From the NCBI GenBank assembly GCA_033980235.1, contig CM067067.1, positions 38,338,485-38,402,484 of the forward strand: a DNA stretch of 64,000 bases, in the 5' to 3' direction. Position 1 is the stretch's first letter; every line of letters begins with the position of its first letter. The notes below the pieces were generated by a model. The model was not told the origin of the DNA and searched no databases. It was given only the letters and a program-made list of their open reading frames with translations. The stretch comes from Diadema setosum. Taxonomy: Eukaryota; Echinodermata; Echinoidea; Diadematoida; Diadematidae. The translations under genes and the position numbers were made by a program. Positions 49,238 to 60,036 of this stretch are shown here, one piece after another.

Positions 49238-50892
49238 TACAGTGCTATTCAAAACATGCGGTATTTCTTTTTACATCCAGCAACAGTTGTAAAAATTCCC
49301 TTTAACCGCAAGGCAAAGTGCTAAATTCACCAGCAGTGGCTTGTTGTGCAACCCACTATCACTGAATAAAGCTCTATTACTTACAGGTAAAAAACAAGGA
49401 TCAATCACAAACTCTCACACCTACAGACAGCAACGGTCTGATGGAATTGCAGCAGACGTTTCATCATATCAGGAGCCAGACAACTACAAAAACAGGAAAT
49501 TGACAGCGAGGATGGCCGAAGCTGTACTTATCTATCGCCATAGAAACACTGAGTATTTATAGAAAAGAAAAAAGCATGGAATGAGGGAAAAAACACTGGA
49601 TGCACTACAGAAATTAATAACAAACATGACACTTTTATAAATGATATTCTTTTTCATCACAATAAGCATGAACAATTTATCATGACAATATTTTTGAATG
49701 AAAATGGAAATATTGTTTACTTGCGATGACTATATTTGCTGAAAGCCATAAGAATTCATCATGTGTGTTTCATGCAAAGAACTAATTGAGAACATAAAAC
49801 TCTAGCAGTGCCTGTGCAATGACACAACACTGTGATCAGCATCATTTTATAACTTTAATTACAGTCTGTATCGACTATATTTTGAAAGGCATCATACTTT
49901 CAACTAGAAACATTTTTCACATAAAGTCAAAACCTGCATCCACTTTTTTTTTTTTTTTACAGCAAGGCGATGATGTCATAATAGTCAAGCACTGCGCAAA
50001 TTCACCGCAGAAAAAAAAAAAAAAAAACAAACAACATTCCTGTTACAGCAAGGACAGACAGTGTACATGACAATGCCTTCTGTAGCTAAAAACAGCCTGG
50101 GGTGGCGTGAAAGTGATGACGTACATGATTTCAACTGACCAGTCAAATAATCCCAGCATCTGTCTCACAGACAGAGCAAATATTTGATTAACTGCTTAAA
50201 CTTTCAATGGCTGCCATTATTGGGTTCAAATAAAAGCTGATTACCATCTTCAGTCTCATGACCATGTCAATCAGCTTTGTTTGCCATCCCCCCATACGAG
50301 CCCCAATGCCAATTTTCTCCCCTGCTCTCTTTCCAAGGTCATTGACCTTTATATCAAGCAGGATTCCTACACAGTGTAAATGCCTACTGCTACAATTAGG
50401 ACTGGGTAATCAGTGAAATGAGACAACCTTAATCAGGGTGCTGTGTATGCTATAATGAGAAGCATTCAAGAACCTTGAATTTAACAACTCTTTCTGAGAA
50501 ACTAGCACATTACTGGGAATGTTTCTCAACGGGGTAAATTGGGATTTACCCTTTAGAGAGTAGTATTTCCTGTGTCTGATGCGCTTTTCTTGTCTCCCTT
50601 TCCATTCAATGTCATCAAAAGAACAGAAATATATTTCTCAGTAATTAGGGGCCTACCTAAATTTCATGTATCTGTCACTGTATTAAAGCATGGAGGTACA
50701 TGTATTCTGCCACCATGCTGTATAAAGTGTGATTTTCCCTACACTTGGACCTGTGCATGCATTGGATCATCCGGTTATTATACAATAAACTTGTGAAAGA
50801 TGCCCAATTCTACATAAATCTGCAAGTACACCTGTAATGAATACTTGGAATGCGCTAATGACATCTATGAACACTGCTCCTGAATACAAATG
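49238..50892. other. Single-copy stretch, no gene seen
   Basis: Poly-T at about 49945-49958 and poly-A at about 50012-50026. No recognisable protein is present. Confidence 0.5.
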
Positions 50893-51089
50893 TACTGTAA
50901 ACATCCGTATTTTCGTGTGACTAATTTTTCGCACTGAGTGGCCCAAAAACACATTCACAGGTTCTTGAATTCATGTTGCACAATCTTCAACCTGTTCAGA
51001 ATGTGCAGAGAAAATTGTGAAGATATTTTCACAGGTTCTAGAATTCGCTAGCCAAAAGTAGCGCGAAATGTACGAAAATTAATGTATAG
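50893..51089. mobile_element. Foldback element starting TACTGTAAACATCCG
   Basis: The left half contains TATTTTCGTG and ATTTTTCGCACTG; the right half contains GTAGCGCGAAATG and TACGAAAATTAATG in inverse order. The centre repeats TTCACAGGTTCT twice. It resembles the CTGTAAAAC family in style but is a separate subfamily. Confidence 0.5.
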
Positions 51090-51524
51090 CTTAAATTTGT
51101 GTAATTACAGCACTCTAAATACTGATGACCAACTAAAAAAAAAAAGTCACAGAAAGGATGAAATATCCCTTGCACCAAGGAGGTATTATACCTCCTTGCT
51201 TGCACCATGGAGGTAATTCTAGATTACCTCTATGCTTGTATCCTCTGCAAGTATACAGTGAAGGATGACAAGAGAGATGGCACATCAAACCTTGATGCTT
51301 CTCCAGACTTTTCCCAAATTTGGCTGGCCTTCAGAATCTCTCCCGGATTGCCAAAACCAGCAAGAGGAGGTCTGAAGGGCAGGATCAAAGAGAGGGAATT
51401 TCATAGCCAAACACATCTTGGTGAGGTCAAGATCGCTGACCTAGGAAATGACCCCAAGGGAGGGCCATCACCTACACTGTTCAAGGGGAGGAAGAACTCA
51501 CCATGCCTCCTTCTCCATCCTGGG
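51090..51524. other. Single-copy stretch with an unrecognised open frame
   Basis: A plus-strand frame starts at 51207 and stays open into the next repeat. The peptide contains VKIADLG, superficially like a kinase motif, but nothing around it supports a kinase. CCAAGGAGGTATTATACCTCCTTGC at 51175-51199 is a small hairpin. Confidence 0.35.
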
Positions 51525-51957
51525 ATGCATTTATCAACTCTTGTTTTTTTTTTTTTGGCAGAAACAGGTTTTCCAAATGGCTTTCAGGGATTTTTTTTAG
51601 AGATGTTATATGCAAAGCTGCTTTGATTATGGGGTTCGGAAAGCCTTTTTGAAAACCACAAATTTGTGCTTTCCGAAACAGGTTTCAGCCAGAAACATGT
51701 TTCTAGAAGCGAGATAAATGCAAAGCTGTTTTGAAACAGCTTTGTACTGCGCACGCTGTACTAGTATAAAGACCCCTTCTCCTCAGGTCAAACGGCGCAA
51801 TGCAGCTGCGCAGTGACAAGGCCAGTTTTCATGTTGGCGATGAGTTGATAAATGCAACTTATTTTGGAAGGCATTTGCAAAGGGCTTTTGGAAACGACTT
51901 TTGATAGTGGGTATGGAAAGCTGTTTCAAACTGGGGAAAGATGATAAACGTAGCCTT
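51525..51957. mobile_element. Degenerate foldback element of about 430 bp
   Basis: GGATGCATTTATCAACTC at the left relates to GATGATAAACGTAGCC at the right, and GTTGATAAATGCAAC recurs internally. Words such as AAAGCTGTTTTGAAACAGCTTT form inner palindromes. The ends are worn. Confidence 0.4.
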
Positions 51958-52070
51958 GGTCAGCTGAATGAAAGTGCTTTCATATCTGAATTTTTGTGGT
52001 GTTAAATACCACAGTCATTTGTTGGCAACCATTCTCATTGGCACAATAACATGATAATGTAAAACCAGAC

Positions 52071-52269
52071 ATTTTTGTGTGCACGAAACTTTTCGCAAAT
52101 TTTCCTAGGAGCCAAGATTCATGAAAGTAAAATGTATGCAAAAGATTTAATCTACACAACGTGTTGAATGCTAGTGGCAATGAGCGGAAGTTTCTTGTCA
52201 TGAAAAAGGCCGTTGACTCAAATTTGCAACAGTTTCATGCAACGAATGTTTCTGGCTTTTATACAGTAG
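52071..52269 (-). mobile_element. CTGTAAAAC-family foldback, diverged copy
   Basis: GGAGCCAAGATTCATGAAAG, then AGTGGCAATGAGCGGAAG and AAAAAGGCCGTTGACTC, match the reverse of the 12062 copy. It ends near TATACAGTA. Confidence 0.55.
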
Positions 52270-53407
52270 GCCCTACCATGTACAACACTACAGTATTCCA
52301 CCATTAATATATTAAAATGCATTTGATATGGCATTGCTCAGAGGGGAAATTTTCTAGTTAGCACTTTTCTCGCCGGAAAATATCCCTATAAAACTGCAAT
52401 GTTTGAACTTTTCATTCACACTGCTATAATGAAAAATTGTGGAATTATAAATGGCACAATTTTTCTTTGCCATTGTATCCATTGCATGTGCGCTTCAACT
52501 TGGTTTGGGAGTCTGCTGTGAGACACCTGTGGATACACATGACATAATGATATCCTAGGTGGTCAGCAGCATGTGTCGTGTCCGGCAGTAGGATCCCAAT
52601 GTTGAATATTTTCTTGATTTTTTTTTTTCTGGGGTGAGCATTCTCATTGCAAAATCTTTCAACAGCTTTTTCTTTGATTTCAAGCAATTTACTAATGCTG
52701 ATTTGAACAGAGAGTACTATTCCCTTTAAAGTCTCATATCATACATTCCAGTCACACAAGTGGATGAGTGAGTAGCTACAAGTCATGTAGTATGACTCAC
52801 ACTTGCTACCATCTATTCATGCAGTTTGGTCCTGCAATTTAAAAGAATATGCTTGTTATGTTTGCGTATGTCAAGTATGAAAATGATTTGAATGGGGCTT
52901 GTTTGGGTAAGTTCTTGGAAAGCCCTTGCGGTAAATACCCTTCCAATCCCTGATTTCTGTGGCCTCACTCAAGCACGTGCAAATTGGTAGAATATAAAAA
53001 TTAATGTGGTATTAAAGAGAAGACTGCTAGTTTTTCAGAGGCTTAGGGTAAGTAATGTCCCTTCTGGCATGTTATTTCTCCATTAACATGTTAGAAAGCC
53101 AGCTTCAAAAAGACCTAACCCCAGATAACCCAATATCTATCACTACAGTAAATTCATTGGTAGTCTACATCGTAATTCTCCAGACTTTTCCTTGCTCATT
53201 TGTCTGAGCTGTAATTTTTTCAAGTAACATTCTACCTTGAAGACAAAGCACAACATTTGCCACTCATAAACCTCTGGTTAATAACTTTCCTCTACTACCT
53301 GAACCAATTTTGTGTGTAACCTGCACAATAGTCCCTACTGCCCCCCCCCCCCCCCCCCCCCCCATTTATACACACAAACAAAAGTGCAACATAAAAACAA
53401 AATTAAA
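52270..53407. other. Single-copy stretch, no gene seen
   Basis: Poly-T at about 52619-52628 and a 23-base C run at 53341-53363. No gene was recognised. Confidence 0.5.
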
Positions 53408-53640
53408 CACACTGATGAAAGTTTGCATCAAGTTGTTTCAATTGCATCTGGTGAAAAATTGCCCTATGTCGACATAAATAAGCACTGAATTGATCAGTGT
53501 TTTAGTAGTAGCCATGACAAAAGAAATCATGGGTAGACAATGCGTATACACGAGCAGGATTTGAATCGAAAACCTCCTAATCACCGGACAGGCATCTCAT
53601 CCACTATAGACCACTGAGCTTCCACCCGACAGCCAGTGCT
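53408..53640 (-). mobile_element. tRNA-derived SINE, reverse strand
   Basis: On the minus strand, GGAAGCTCAGTGGTC (A-box region) and GATTCAAATCC (B box) lie at 53544-53635. The body then runs to about 53408, ending in the module that also occurs at 53688-53790 and at 659-736. This is a different SINE family from those at 18 and 22 kb. Confidence 0.6.
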
Positions 53641-53687
53641 CATTCTAATCCTTATAGCAGCATACAGCAGGTACTGTGTGTAATCAA

Positions 53688-53790
53688 AATGATGAAATTC
53701 TTGCATCGAGTTGTTTCTATTGCAACTGATTGACAAATTGCCCTACATCAACATGAATAAACGAAATAGGGAAATTTGTCAATCAGTTGC
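53688..53790. repeat. Second copy of the SINE-tail module
   Basis: GCATCGAGTTGTTTCTATTG, then CAACTGATTGACAAATTGCC, matches the SINE tail at 53414-53482. TTTGTCAATCAGTTGCAA at 53777-53794 inverts part of it, forming a hairpin. Confidence 0.55.
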
Positions 53791-53971
53791 AAAATTATAC
53801 ATGTTGCCACCTAGGCAGTATTTTCAGGATTTTGGTTTCATGTTTGCAAACAAGAATTTAAACACACTTCATGCCAAACAGGATGGCACACTTGTTTTAG
53901 TTTCAGTGTCATTTTGCCAACTTCAGTTATAAATACAGATGATCTATATCATCAGAGAGAGCAAACACTGA

Positions 53972-54353
53972 ATAAAGGCATTATTTACCATTTGCAGATG
54001 AAACAAAAATCCAGCTTTACTGCTTCAAAATAGTTCTAAAATGAGAGTTAAGGATAAGGATAGACACAACCAATGTTAAAATGTTAATCAGTATAATCAA
54101 TGTTAGGTAGTGTGGAATAATACAAAATGTGAACAATACCTATAATAAGATTGTTTCTAGAATATTATAAACTACCATCTACAGTTAGGGCTCATTAGGA
54201 AAAATAGTGATATCTCCTTACCTTAAACCTGTACACGTATGGTTGGATGTTTTGTGATACAACTGACCTACACATACATGTATGCATCAAATGTGATAAC
54301 TTCAAAATCATTTAAAATCAATGTTCCAAATGGTAAACAATTATACCTTTGAA
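53972..54353 (-). mobile_element. Family B element, copy 6 (reverse)
   Basis: AAAGGCATTATTTACCATTT at the left and AATTATACCTTTGAAA at the right, with both TTAA ends mutated. The interior is shared. Confidence 0.7.
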
Positions 54354-54439
54354 ATATTACAGATCCGGAGATCCCTTGTTTCTGACCCATTACAACCTCA
54401 TATTTACACCGAATACACACTCTCGTCTGTGTATCATGT

Positions 54440-54481
54440 ATGTGTGTGTGTGTGTGTCTGTCTGTCTGTCTGTCTGTGTGT
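54440..54481. repeat. (GT)n and (CTGT)n compound microsatellite
   Basis: GT units pass directly into CTGT units and back. Frames across it are spurious. Confidence 0.85.
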
Positions 54482-55156
54482 GCTGAGAATCTGTACTGTC
54501 TGTACACTGCTGGACATCATACACTGACATCCATCATCACACATCAATACATTGTACAAACTATGTCAAAACAGCACAAGGAAACATATACTGCACAACA
54601 GCACAAGGGAAATGAAGATGCACACTGTATCATAATAGTTGGAAAGTGGCCATGTATTGAAATGTATCTGCCTCACAAAAATGAGGAAAGATACATCCTT
54701 GTACTCTAAATTAAATCTTCCACCTATCAAATATCTGAAAGAAAAGTGAACAGGTGCAACGTGACTTTGTTGATATTTATAACTCTAAAGACAAAAAAAA
54801 AAAAAGATAGTTTCCCTATATAACTTTCGGATTAAAGAAAATAACTTTTGAAATATCATTTTATCTGGTGTGATGATTATAGGTCCTACAATTTTTATGA
54901 CTTTGGTTCATAAGAACAAGCAATTTTAAAGCAACCACACTGAAGATTCTGAACATACAGAGTTCTTATCATGGATTTCTTTCAAAGGATTTCTTACATA
55001 TATCATCCACATACATTTTATCTTTGACTTTAGTAATTCACTACAATCTCTTTGCTTACCACATGTATGCATACAATATTCAATGACAAAATTATCAAGA
55101 AATTCCCCACAAAAAGAATTAATAATTGAATAATACATAATAGATAATAAAAAAAA
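54482..55156. other. AT-rich stretch, no gene seen
   Basis: No recognised repeat end or protein. Confidence 0.5.
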
Positions 55157-55230
55157 AAATGCCTTCAATTGATCAGTAAGAGAAAAAATGCCTTTAATAG
55201 ATCAGTAAGAGAAGAAAATGCCTTTATTAG
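55157..55230 (+). repeat. Two and a half tandem copies of a roughly 30-bp unit
   Basis: AAAATGCCTTNAATNGATCAG followed by TAAGAGAA recurs with small changes; the third copy is partial. Confidence 0.7.
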
Positions 55231-55325
55231 TTGTTGGTTTTTTTATGGTTTTGCTACAATAGAAATTTTTGTATGACGTAATCTAATGATACATTTCATT
55301 TCTGAACTTTTACATATGATGCATC

Positions 55326-55367
55326 ACGCGTTACCCCGGGGTACCGTAGTACCCCGGGTAACCGCGT
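55326..55367. repeat. GC-rich near-perfect palindrome
   Basis: ACGCGTTACCCCGGGGTAC pairs with GTACCCCGGGTAACCGCGT around the four-base loop CGTA, with a single-base shift in the arms. Such a strong hairpin is unusual in this AT-rich context. Confidence 0.7.
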
Positions 55368-55526
55368 TGTGTAGCGCCACCTCACGTCCACTCGAGGACA
55401 GCCAGAGAAAAATGCATGCACTGTGTGTGCGTGTACATAGCATTCCCATGCCAATGCATGTTATACTATGCGTGCATTGAAGCTGCGATACCACTAGCGT
55501 GTGCTTTAGTGCAGTGCAGTGCAGTG

Positions 55527-55542
55527 GCTAGCGCGCGCTAGC
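55527..55542. repeat. Perfect 16-base palindrome GCTAGCGCGCGCTAGC
   Basis: It follows three GTGCA/GCAGT repeats. Together with the palindrome at 55326 and GGTACCCTGGG words up to about 55650, it suggests a decayed foldback element. Confidence 0.55.
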
Positions 55543-55559
55543 TCCAGCACCACAATAAT

Positions 55560-56550
55560 TTCCTCTTTTTGGCACCCAGGGTACAACCTTTTTAAAAAAA
55601 CAAATAATTCAACAAAATGGCTGATTTTTATTTGGTACCCTGGGATACCATTTATGTCATCATATCTGGAAGTGTCATCTGCAATCAGAAAAGGCTGTTT
55701 TTACAAGAGTATTAATGGATTTTTACTTCTCACATTTTAATCTTGATGTCATTTCTGAGCCCTGGATAATTCCCTGTGCTACACAGATAACATCCTTGGT
55801 ACTGCTACATGAAACCAAGGAGCTATTAGCTCCTTGATGAAACTACTGACAACTCAAAAGCCATTCTTCCCCTCCACTAATGATGGTAAGGCATACTATT
55901 ATTAAAACCTTTGGCCGCAAATCTAGAACCTCCAAGTGTAAAGGTTCCATGATTTGTAGCTCATACAAATCCTAGGATGCTTGTATTTTGGGGGGTTCTA
56001 TAAAACATCTGAATTTGTTTCTTGTCAGGATTCTACCCTATAAATCACTAGCCAGAGTTGTTTATCAGTAGGAATATATAATGCTTAAAGAACACAAGAC
56101 TGTACTGGGTTAATCTCACCACGCATGGCAGTCTGATGTGGGACTTGTGATGAGATTTTCGCCGGATTTCGGCGATAAGACGGCAGGGCAGATAGGAGCC
56201 TGAATTGGATTACTCCCTGAGACAAGAGACAAGGATGCGTGAAGGGGAATATCCCCACCGAGCCATTGTTCAAATCCATGCGCAACTGAAGTTTGTCACA
56301 AGATGTTAGCCTGTGTAAGGTGTAACTGCCGACGACCCAAAATAGAAGCACTGAAGGAAATGCACCATCTTTGACTCACATCAAACACACCAAGAATTCT
56401 TGCATGGCACTTTGATCTACTGTATACAAAGGATGTTTATCACCACTATATCTCTTAATTGTATACCTTCAAATGTAAATTACAATGTACCTTCAAATAT
56501 CTAATGTAGAACAGATGACAAAGAAAAAAGCAGGAAACTACATCATATTC
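55560..56550. other. Single-copy stretch with a possible regulatory island
   Basis: 56110-56340 is complex, GC-richer, and includes GGATTACTCC, CAGATAGG and GATAAGACGG words (homeodomain and GATA-like). The open frame on the minus strand there is not recognised. Confidence 0.4.
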
Positions 56551-56643
56551 TTAACCCGTTGAGGATGGTTTGATTTTGTTACAACACACATTCCCCATAG
56601 AAGCTTGCCCGAGTATACTCGGGACTCGTCCTCACCGGATTAA
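56551..56643 (-). mobile_element. Family A element, copy 4 (reverse)
   Basis: TTAACCCGTTGAGGATGG to CTCGTCCTCACCGGATTAA, with the intact core palindrome CCCGAGTATACTCGGG. Confidence 0.8.
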
Positions 56644-56691
56644 TCAATACCTCACAAACTGTATTGCATATATCGTGATGATTTTGCAGCT

Positions 56692-57041
56692 AAAGCCCGC
56701 CGCACACTACAGGATTTTGCCCCGATTCACCGATCTTAAGACCTTAAGACTAGAAGTGTGACATCACAGTCTTACCATTTTCTAATCGTATGACTGGGTC
56801 TTAGCGCCAGTCGTAGAGATTTGACATGTGGAATTTCTACGACAGGTCGTAGGCTTTCAGCCATTCACAATGCAGTAAAATGCAAGTGAACGCAGTGCGC
56901 ACTGCACGCGCTTTACAGTTGTAAGCCTACTCGTAAGGTTCGGTCGTATAGTGTGCGATGTCCGGTCGTACGACTGGTCTTAAGACCTAGCTCGGCTTAA
57001 GATTTTAAGACCAGTCGGATCATGTAGTGTGCGGTGGCCTT
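56692..57041. mobile_element. 350-bp foldback element
   Basis: AAAGCCCGCCGCACACTACA on the left pairs with TGTAGTGTGCGGTGGCCTTA on the right. The arms repeat TCTTAAGACC and GGTCGTA words, and a second CACACTA-type word lies further in. No clear duplication. Confidence 0.65.
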
Positions 57042-57591
57042 AAGACGTATTTGTAAGGACGATATCGCAGAAAGACGTAGGCCTACATGTTAATCATTGA
57101 AACTTCCACAAAACTATTTCATTGCTGACACTCATTACATCTGAAAATGCCAACACCAGTAAAATGTTAATTTTCTCTTTTTTTTGTCAAAGATTTGTCA
57201 AAGACTAGAGAGAAGGCAAATGATGAAATTCTTGTTAATTAAACAGTAAATTCTCTAATCACCTGCTGTATGCAGTACCAGCACCTATATCAGAAACAAT
57301 CCATTCTATCATACAGGTCTTGTCTATCCCATTTCCTGTGTGAATTTCTCATGCTCATCTCAAAATGCTCGAAATAGCTGCAGAGCCGTACACTCGTAGG
57401 TCAAAGTCATGACATGACTGTATAATCAGACTTAACTCATCCAAGACTCACACTTTGATTGACATTTGGGTGTTACCTACCAGAGGAGCATCTCTTTGTA
57501 TGGTTTCTATGTACAACAAAGACATCAAGCAACATTTTGCTCGTCAAATAAACTGGTCTGGGTCAACATTGACAAAGTAGTCAATTTTTGT
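57042..57591. other. Single-copy spacer, no gene seen
   Basis: AT-rich, no recognised feature. Confidence 0.5.
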
Positions 57592-57685
57592 TTAACCCGT
57601 TGAAGACGAGTCCTGAGTACATACTCGGGCAGGTGTCTATGGGAAATGCGTGTTGTAGCAAAATCAGCCCGTCCTCAACGGGTTA
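57592..57685 (+). mobile_element. Family A element, copy 5
   Basis: TTAACCCGTTGAAGACGAGT to CCGTCCTCAACGGGTTA. The core palindrome has a two-base insertion. Confidence 0.75.
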
Positions 57686-57769
57686 CCGGTAACTATATTC
57701 TCTGCCAATTACTGTACATGATCTGACTCTACCTATTATCTTCCTCTCTGACAGTATTGTGTGTGTCTC

Positions 57770-57858
57770 TCTCTCTCTTTCTCCATCTCTTTTTTATCTA
57801 TCTATCTGTCTATCTATCCATCTACCTATCTATCTATCTGTCTATCTATCTATTCATC
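57770..57858. repeat. (TCTA)n / (TC)n microsatellite
   Basis: CT-rich run passing into TATC/TATCTG units. Confidence 0.85.
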
Positions 57859-57882
57859 CACATATATTTTTCTCTTTTTATT

Positions 57883-57975
57883 TTAACCCGTTGAGGACGG
57901 TTTGATTTTGCTACAACACGCATTTCCCATAGACGCTTGCCCGAGTATACTCGGGACTCGTCCTCAACGGGTTAA
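57883..57975 (-). mobile_element. Family A element, copy 6 (reverse)
   Basis: TTAACCCGTTGAGGACGG to GTCCTCAACGGGTTAA, the best-preserved copy. Its right TTAA is also the left TTAA of family B copy 7. Confidence 0.85.
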
Positions 57976-58333
57976 AGGTCCTGTTTACCTTTGGGAGCAG
58001 TGATTTAAAAATGTTCAAGATATCACATTTGATGCATATATGTATGCGTAGGTTTGTTGTACCACAAAACAACCTACCATATAAATTTTTCGCAATAAAG
58101 CCTAAAATATGACGAAATATCAATATTTTTTTCAGTATACCATAACTGTCGATGGTTTAGTCTGGAAACACGTTTATTATACCTATTGTTCACATTTTGT
58201 ATATCTAACAATACTTAACATCAATTTTACTGATTCAAATTGAATGTTTCTATCTCTAACCTATAGTTTAGAACTATTCTAAAGCACTAATGCTAGTTTT
58301 TGCTTCATCTGCAAATGGTAAATTATGCCTTAA
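57972..58333 (+). mobile_element. Family B element, copy 7
   Basis: TTAAAGGTCCTGTTTACCTT to AATTATGCCTTAA, with full interior. It abuts family A copy 6 and shares four bases with it. Confidence 0.8.
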
Positions 58334-59740
58334 GTATGCATTATGTCTCACACATTACACATGATACCCATAATATTAAAAAAAAAAAAATTATAAAAAT
58401 AAATGAGACATACGAAGAGAACAGGGAGACAGTAAGGAAAGATCAGTGTGGATAGACAGAAGGAATGAGGGAAAAGAAGAAAGGAGAAAAGAAGAGAGGA
58501 GAGGAAAAGAAAGAGAAGAAGAGACTGAAAGATTTCTTCCATCTTCTCTGCTCCAAATGTACTTGTTTTCCCAATTAAGACGAGGACAAGTTAATCACAC
58601 CATGATGAAGCCTGACAAGCGTGAGTCAAGACACACTGAGTATCTGTAATCAAGGAGCTCCTTGCTGTAATTAAACAAGAAGCCAGGAGCTTGGAGTGGA
58701 CATGGCTGCATTCTTTGTCCGATTGGCAAGGTCTTGGACTATCAAAGGGGGTAGGGGGAGGTACGTAGGAGGAAGGAGATGAAATGGGTTGAGGAGAAAT
58801 GAAGCAGGCAGATGGCTAGACAGAATTCAATCCAACAGGAGATTGTGCGTTGGTTATCAGTAAACAGTGTGCCTCAATCAACTGCAGGAAATGGATTAAT
58901 AGGATTAACAGGCCCCTACTATGCATAACTAGCCAATAGCTTTGACCAATCAAGGCCAGGTGAGATATAGGGGTATGAAATATGCACTATATTCATCTTT
59001 GAATCTTAACTATATTTAGTCAAAGCTCATGTACCCTTGGGTAAGTCTAAAGGTCTAACAGTGAGAAGTTAAAAACAGCATCGAAAAGTGCAAATACACG
59101 TTGTACGGATGTATACAAAGGAACAAGATAAAGGAAGTTGAGTTGGTTATTAAAGCGTCTGCAGGAATGTGTGATCATGTAAAAATAACAAACATTTTGA
59201 CCACTGTATGTTATGGTACACATTGTAATATAACATTTTGATAAGACTAGAGTGCATTCTGAGTCTCCATTTCACATTTTTCCTGTTCCTTTCTCCATAA
59301 ATCTAGACCTACTTTTAACAAGCTGTTTGGCACAGATTATAATCCTACAGTGGAACGAATATTCCATAAGAGTATACTGTAACCATGCGAATGCACAGTG
59401 TAGCTTTTGAAACAACACACAATACAAGTCAGCGAGCAGCGAACAGCTATTATCAAAATGTACTCTCTTTCAAAATCAACCTTCATCACTGAGCAGGGAG
59501 AATGTACATTTCGTTAACCTGCAAGGTACTGAACACTTTTCATACGCTATTAGAAATACACAGTCCAAATGAGATTCTCCCCACGTGATGATACATAGTA
59601 TTTGAAATCATCCATGTACCATGTACAGTAGCTACTGAATGAAATGTGTCAGCGATTTCTTACAAGTTTTCTGCTGCCATGCCACTATTCTATTTTCCTA
59701 CAGTCATCCTTCCTTAGAAGTCAATTACTGCATATTAAAC
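58334..59740. other. Single-copy stretch with purine tract
   Basis: 58460-58530 is A/G-rich (GAAAAGAAGAG). 58640-58970 is complex, with TGTAATTAAAC and GGATTAATAGGATTAACAGG (two GGATTA words). No gene was recognised. Confidence 0.45.
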
Positions 59741-60006
59741 ATCACAATGTCTCCATTAAAATTTAACTTTATTCTACACAGGCAATGAGTGAAACTGATA
59801 ATGAATATCACAATGTCTCCATTAAAATTTAACTTTATTCAACACAGGCAATGAGTGAAACTGACAATGAATATCACAATGTCTCCATTAAAATTGAACT
59901 TTATTCAACACAGGCAATGAGTGAAACTGACAATGAATATCACAATGTCTCCATTAAAATTTAACTTTATTCAACACAGGCAATGAGTGAAAATGATAAT
60001 GAATAT
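59741..60006 (+). repeat. Four tandem 66-bp units
   Basis: ATCACAATGTCTCCATTAAA recurs at 59741, 59807, 59873 and 59939. Units differ at only a few positions (TCT/TCA, GATAAT/GACAAT, TTTAAC/TTGAAC), so the expansion is recent. Confidence 0.95.
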
Positions 60007-60036
60007 GAAGTGAAAGACAAAGTGGCTACTTTGTAT

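Noticed and set aside
51207..51626. Kinase fragment suggested by VKIADLG
   Set aside because: No other kinase motif around it, and the frame runs into a foldback element.
59741..60006. CRISPR array
   Set aside because: Units are contiguous 66-bp repeats with no unique spacers, in animal DNA.
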